Below are positions 58,988 through 64,000 of a DNA stretch of 64,000 bases, one piece after another. The notes beneath the pieces are model-generated. The model was not told where the DNA came from, ran no database searches, and worked only from the letters and a program-made list of their open reading frames with translations. The translations under genes were made by a program, and so were the position numbers. How positions within the stretch are numbered: the stretch's first letter is position 1; each line of letters opens with the position of its first letter. The DNA lies in assembly GCA_030062745.1 (NCBI GenBank), contig CP099844.1, positions 20,398,596-20,462,595 on the forward strand, given 5' to 3'. This DNA comes from Capitulum mitella. Taxonomy: Eukaryota > Arthropoda > Thecostraca > Pollicipedomorpha > Pollicipedidae.

Positions 58988-59030
<43 letters not shown>
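58988..59030 (+). repeat. (TA)n microsatellite
   Basis: An uninterrupted TA run of about 21 units. Tyr/Ile ORFs across it are artefacts. Confidence 0.95.
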
Positions 59031-59036
<6 letters not shown>

Positions 59037-59316
59037 TACATATCAAAGCATATGAAATTTTAAGGGGCTGAGTTAAAATCAAGCATTGGTTGAAACTGAA
59101 CTGATATTCAAGACGCATTTTTTCTTTTTATGGTATTTTGACTTTTTACACATAGAGCAATCTAGTGGTTGAGGTTTTGATTGAACGCCCCGTTGTCGCA
59201 AAAATTGTGTTCGAAACCAACAGCAACACTGAAACGAGAAACTTTGCACGGGCTTTTCGCCAGATCGGGTTTTTTCATCTGATTCTGACATCAGACGTGA
59301 CAATTTGGGTTTCGTA

Positions 59317-59481
59317 CAGGGGCGCAGGCGGGATTTATTAAGGGGGGAGGGCGGAGCTTAGTGTAAACTGAAATCATACGAAAATCGCTTCCCGGGAAGA
59401 CGATATCAAATGGTTTTCACAAAAAATGCGGGACTAGGGGGCCCGGGCCCCCGTCCGCCCCCCCCCCCCCGGCTGCGCCTG
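59317..59481 (-). mobile_element. Short hAT-like MITE (~165 bp), copy 2 (inverted)
   Basis: It starts CAGGGGCGCAGG and ends GGCTGCGCCTG. The interior is the reverse complement of the 5247-5402 element. A long G/C-rich run (gggggcccgggccccc and a C homopolymer) has grown inside. Flanks ggtttcgta and ggtttccta resemble a target duplication but are offset by 2 bp. Confidence 0.6.
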
Positions 59482-59968
59482 TGGTTTCCTAACTGAAAAG
59501 TGTTTGCCTACGCCATTGGGCTTCGACTCTGCAATGGGTAGGAACAAAAACTCGCTCGGTTCTGCTCGGGCACGCAACCAAGGATTTTCTTCAGGGGATG
59601 GCCAAACGTCAATTTCTGTCATTGGCTACTGGCATATGACAAAATTTATAGGAAAAGCAGCAATTTTACGCAATTTATTTTGATATTTAACGCACAGGAA
59701 AACATATAATATTTCCTTTGGCAACATATGTATGGTCGCAATTCCGTATTCCTACAGTCGCTACATATCTAGTGTGCACCGTTTGGCTCGGAGGGCTTGG
59801 CTTCCTTGTCCCCCCCCCCTTGGCTACGTCCCTGGCTCTGCTGTCCGGTTCCCGACAACCACACTGCCAGTAACCAACAATGACAGCCTCACTGTCAGTG
59901 TTCGTTCCCACGCATTCATCGTATCGCCAGACTCGCTAGGTCATAGTATTTATACGTTAAACATGCTC
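59482..59968. other. Unassigned stretch between two mobile elements
   Basis: A C-run at 59811-59819; nothing else supported. Confidence 0.5.
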
Positions 59969-61161
59969 TTAACCCTATTCCCGACAAGGGGGGGCTAAAT
60001 TCGCCCCTCCCCGGGTTTTTTGGTCGCCAACTTCCAGGGTTTTTGACGCAGCTTCACGCGAAACTTGGTCACTTTCCCTAGATATTTTTTCTACGTGCTG
60101 TGACAAGATTTCGGAATTCTGTTTTGCTCAGGGGCGGAGTCAGGCAACTTTTTTGGGAGGCACCTCAGGCCATTTTTGGTCCTGTTGAGGGTAAAAGGAA
60201 AATGACTGCCAAAAAAGCATTTTTAAGATAGACCTTAAAACTTTATATGGATGTCTAAAAATAGTTGGACCAACGTGAAAATACAATTTTGTTCATCTGA
60301 GGTCACTTTACAAAGGTCAAAAGTCAAAATTAGCTTTTATAGTAATAATTTTGGCGTTATTTTTTCAAATGTCAAACTCGGAATATGTATGACGTAGTCG
60401 GATGTTCCTCTACTTGTGTATCAAGTTTCAGCTTGATATCAGGTCGGGTCACGGAGCTATGACCTAAAATGAACGTACCCTATATCACAATAGCCGTAAA
60501 ATGGAATTTTTACAATAGAGTGAATTGAAATGATTGAAAATGTTTACAGGTAATATTAAATGCACACGAGATCATTTCAAGTGATTCCAAGGTCACTAGA
60601 GGTCATTTAAAGGTCAAAGATCACAAGCTGAGTTGAAGAGAATGTGATCATGGCAGTTCCCCCTTTTTCATGTCCCTGGCACCGCCTATGCTAACATTAT
60701 ACAAACATGGTAATACGATTTGTACTCCTTTAGCATAACATGACTAGCAAAAGCCAAAAAAGTATTTTTACTTTTTTTGGACATTCAGATGTTAAAAACA
60801 CTAATTCTCCTATTTTCGAAACCCTGTGGACGCCTATGACTTTTTCTTCAAATTTCATATGTGTGTACCATTGGTAAAAGTCCCATCCATAATCCCTGGA
60901 TTCACGCCAATTTCATCGAAATCGGCTCATAAACGACGGAGTTATAAGAAGTCCAAAAATACCCCCCATTGTCATATTTTTGCCCCCCTTTTTCAAAATT
61001 TTGATTTTTTAAAGTGTAGTTTACGTCATGCCAAATCGATTGCCGGTTGATGATTGCGATGAAATCGAATGAGTAGTTCTCGAGATCTCGGGGGGGGGCG
61101 AATCTGCCCCTCCCCCGCCGGGGATCGGCCATACCGTGTAGCCCTCCGGGAATAGGGTTAA
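59969..61161 (-). mobile_element. piggyBac-type MITE, full-length copy C (inverted)
   Basis: TTAA at 59969-59972 and 61158-61161 flank CCCTATTCCCG and CGGGAATAGGG ends. The interior is collinear with the copy at 41873-43090 in reverse orientation (shared landmarks: gagatctcgag near the right end, the gtcatagctccgtgac-type segment, the cgcctatgctaacattataca segment). No coding capacity is seen. The DR1-like site is partly decayed (aggtcaaagatca). Confidence 0.85.
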
Positions 61162-62435
61162 ACGGTTTCTCCCTCGCAACTAGCGTAAAACGGCGCGTGA
61201 CAGCGCAGCTCTGTTTGGCTTTTCCATATTTATATTTGTACTAAGGAAGGGGACGCAATCCCTCCGATGGCGTTTAGGTTAGCCCGCATTTCTTAACCAT
61301 TAAAATCAATGATAACTGCTTTAAGTTTTTGCATGCTTTACGGAAACTTTTGGAAAACTTGGTCGAAGGCCTGAAACATCGTAAAGATATTAACTAGATC
61401 AAAGGATAACTGCAGAAATTATTCTGGAAAGCCAGGCAGCAGTCCGTTTGGCTTTCTGTAGCTGTCAACTTCCCAACGTCTGGATCCTGCTACGGCTGCT
61501 GTGCGCTGTTTCCTGACGGGTTGCCAGGCAGAACGGACATTTTTCACCCTGAAGCGGATGGAGACCGACTTGCTGTCCACGATGGGCAGGGGCGGCTGGA
61601 AACCTTGCTGCTAATATAGGAGTCCACCGGTGGATTCCCGTCCCCGCGAAGAAAATAGTGCAGACGTTCATGAAGAGCCGGAACCTTATGTTCAGAGTCA
61701 TATGAGTGACTCCATGAGCTCATGACATGATATTCAGAGTATACAGAATGGGTTCAAAGATTGCCCTAATTTCCTTGCCGGTACCAGGCATAGGAGAGAC
61801 GCCGTGCGAGGTCAGCAAATGCAAATGCCTTTTATTGGCCCTATCGGCGAAATGACCCTAATGGCCAAATAATTTTATTTGAAAGTGGCGTAGCTATTTC
61901 GCTCCCCACCCATTGTCCGTCCGTACCACAAGGGTTCGGGTGAACAAATTTAGGACTGGGCTGGACCTCCGTTGGGAAATTCTGACTGGTCATGCTCACA
62001 GAACTCGTAAATTTACGGCCGCCCCCGCTTTGAAGACTCACAAGAGTCCGCAGAATTTTTCAGCAACACATATGCTAACGTATCAAACTAACTATAACTA
62101 CCTTGTAAACGGGTTCTATATAAGGAGTTTAGAAAGAGTGAACGAGCGAAGCGGGCAAACGTAGTCATGCAGATGGTGGAAAACAGAGTTCTAAGTGCTT
62201 GCTTGCTCGCTCGACTGTAATTCAGCGATAACTCTCGTAAGCTTCCGCGATCAGCAATCGTGGTATCCACGGAAATGCCTGGAAATACCTACTCAATGCT
62301 AAGGCTTGCTTCAAGCGCGTACGGTTTTGTGCGGCGGCCGCTCACCATACTGCTTGGCAAAGGGCGTAAGCCGGATTCTGCCGGGAGGAGGGGCAATCAG
62401 ATGAAGGGGACCCTCGTAATCAATGGGGGCCCTCA
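61162..62435. other. Unassigned stretch
   Basis: Short ORFs only. No exon, RNA gene or repeat recognised. Confidence 0.5.
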
Positions 62436-64000
62436 CTAGGGGCGGATCCAGGGTTTCGCCAAGGCGGGGGGTTGAGGCGAATTGTCAGAGCGGATCCCCC
62501 TGTCGGCCGGCCCCCATTTTGTTTGCTGTTCATATATGAAAAGCGTTGATCCGCCCTGGCCCAGAGAAAATATTTGACGTAATTCTGCATTTTTTTACCA
62601 TGTAAAGTAACTGGAAAATTAAGGCGCGCCACTTTCTTGAGAAAATTCCGCGTTTTGTTCCCGTGCAAAGTGGCAGAAATATGACAAAAAAGGCGAGATT
62701 TCAAGCAGTTCCGCCCATCTCTTCATTTCAGATGTTATGTCTGTATCCGGTCCAGGAGCCAGTCCGCCCCGCCCCCCTCGCGTAGTTTCTGGGGATTCTT
62801 GTCAGCTTTGGTTAGGTCAGCCTCTTGTAGTTACAGGGGCACTTTTGGTGGTCTCGGACCGTCTGCCGTGCCAGAATCCTCCAGTGGTCTCAGGCTCCTT
62901 CTGCAGTTTCCTGTGTTCCTCGGGAAGTCTCAAGCGCCCATTTGACAGTTTCAGGGAGCACTTTGGACAGTTTCAGAGGCGCTTAACCCATCTCGGGTTC
63001 TCTTCTGTTGTCCCTGGGACATATTATGCTGTCCCCCTGCGCTAACAAAGGCTCTCTATAAGTCTCTGCCGTGGCAGAGGCGCCCCTGGAATTCCTCTAG
63101 GTCCTTTGGCCGTTCCAGGAGCGGCCTGGACGCCTCAGGGCTTAGCAGTTTCAGAGGACCCTTTGGTCTTCTCAGGCATCACTATTGCCAGAGACCCCTC
63201 ATTAGCAGTCTCAAAGGTCCCTCTCTAGTAGTTTCAGCGGACCCCGTTTTCTCCTTGGTACCCCTCTTATCGCCGCTGGGGGGGAACATTTTTTGCCGCC
63301 TCAGGGGCCCTCTGGCAGTTATAAAAGACCTTTTGGCAATTCCAGAGTTCCTGTGCAGTGTCATGGGCCCTCTGAACGTTTCAGATGGTCCCTATGCGTG
63401 GCTGTTTCAGGGGTCTTCCGTCTATTACTGAGGTACATGTAGCAGCCTTAGGGTCCCCTCGAGCCGTAACAGGTGTCTTTGTTGGTGCTTCAGGGTCCTC
63501 ACTGGCAGTCTCATGGGAACCTTGGCAGTGCCAGGAGCATGCCTACTACACTCGGGGCCCTTCGAGCCGTCCAGAGTCCCCTTACTGTCTTGGAGACCCT
63601 CTTATCGTCCTTGTCCCGCAGGGACCCTCCGACCTCTTTGGCGGTCTCAGGGGTCATCAGTCGTGTCAGGGGGTCATCTTGCCGACTCGGGAACCACCTG
63701 ACCTTTCTGGGGCCCCCTGGCTGCATCAACAACCCCTCAAGTTTTCAAAAATGCCAGCGTAACCCATGCCAGAGTCTCCGTATACCATGCCTTTCAAGTT
63801 TCTGCCGTCTCAGGGGCTTCCCTGACACATTTAGCACTTTCATGAACCTTTCGCCATGTTGGAGCCACTCTTGCGGTCCCAGGGACCCTTTTATCCATCT
63901 TAGGGGCCATCTTACCATCTCAGAGTCTCATGAACCCTCCCGGAGGCCCTCTGACTAGATCAGGAACCTTCAGCTTTTTACACAGGCCCGTGGAACCCAT
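62436..64000 (+). mobile_element. Large hAT-ended element with ~21-bp internal array, copy 2 (cut by window edge)
   Basis: It begins CTAGGGGCGGATCCAGG at 62436, continues with an AT-richer section sharing ccgcgttttgttcccgtg-type sequence with the copy at 2130-3732, then runs through ~21-bp units (for example gtttcagggagcactttgga, gtttcagaggcgctt) to the window end. Order of diverged units is preserved between the two copies, so they descend from one array. No real protein is inferred from its ORFs. Confidence 0.65.

Noticed and set aside
62737..63958. Ser/Pro/Gly-rich ORFs near the right edge
   Set aside because: They are translations of the ~21-bp unit array, which has an inverted copy at 2130-3732.

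Overview
The window reads as nuclear DNA of an invertebrate animal, most likely an arthropod. There are no operons, Shine-Dalgarno sites or long intact ORFs. Coding signal is short and flanked by splice-site-like sequence. The bulk is transposon debris, microsatellites and minisatellites. The arthropod hint comes from the one convincing gene, a neuropeptide-precursor exon whose repeats match the sulfakinin core (DYGH-[M/L]-[R/K]-F-amide). The species cannot be named from this sequence.

Layout. 1-5 kb: fragments of a dispersed repeat, then an element about 1.6 kb long with a hAT-like end and an interior of degenerate ~21-bp units. A second, inverted copy of that element runs off the right edge (62.4-64 kb). 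5.2-9.1 kb: two small hAT-like elements (one with a large TA/GT microsatellite) and a long imperfect inverted repeat. 9.6-11.65 kb: a 5'-truncated, frameshifted non-LTR retrotransposon on the minus strand. 11.7-29.6 kb: mostly unassigned DNA holding two copies of a ~0.6-kb repeat, a truncated TTAA-flanked element, a tRNA-like SINE head and a second hAT-like element. 29.6-32 kb: the GC-richest stretch, containing the sulfakinin-like exon at 31033-31377 (minus strand). 32-41 kb: unassigned, with three low-confidence candidate exons or ORFs and two more tRNA-like heads. 41.9-43.1, 56.4-57.6 and 60.0-61.2 kb: full-length copies of a ~1.2-kb piggyBac-type MITE. 50.1-50.5 kb: third hAT-like microsatellite element. 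55.7-56.3 kb: a 28-bp minisatellite.

The most notable observations are: (1) the multi-copy sulfakinin-like precursor with five amidation-competent peptides, mostly ending KF-amide; (2) the TTAA-flanked MITE family carrying nuclear-receptor half-sites, within a window where the 9-mer TCAAGGTCA is strongly over-represented; (3) a hAT-type MITE family, each copy bounded by matching 8-bp duplications and seeding a different microsatellite; (4) inverted copies of an element built from ~21-bp (7-codon) units. All homology statements are from reading the sequence by eye. No database search was possible.
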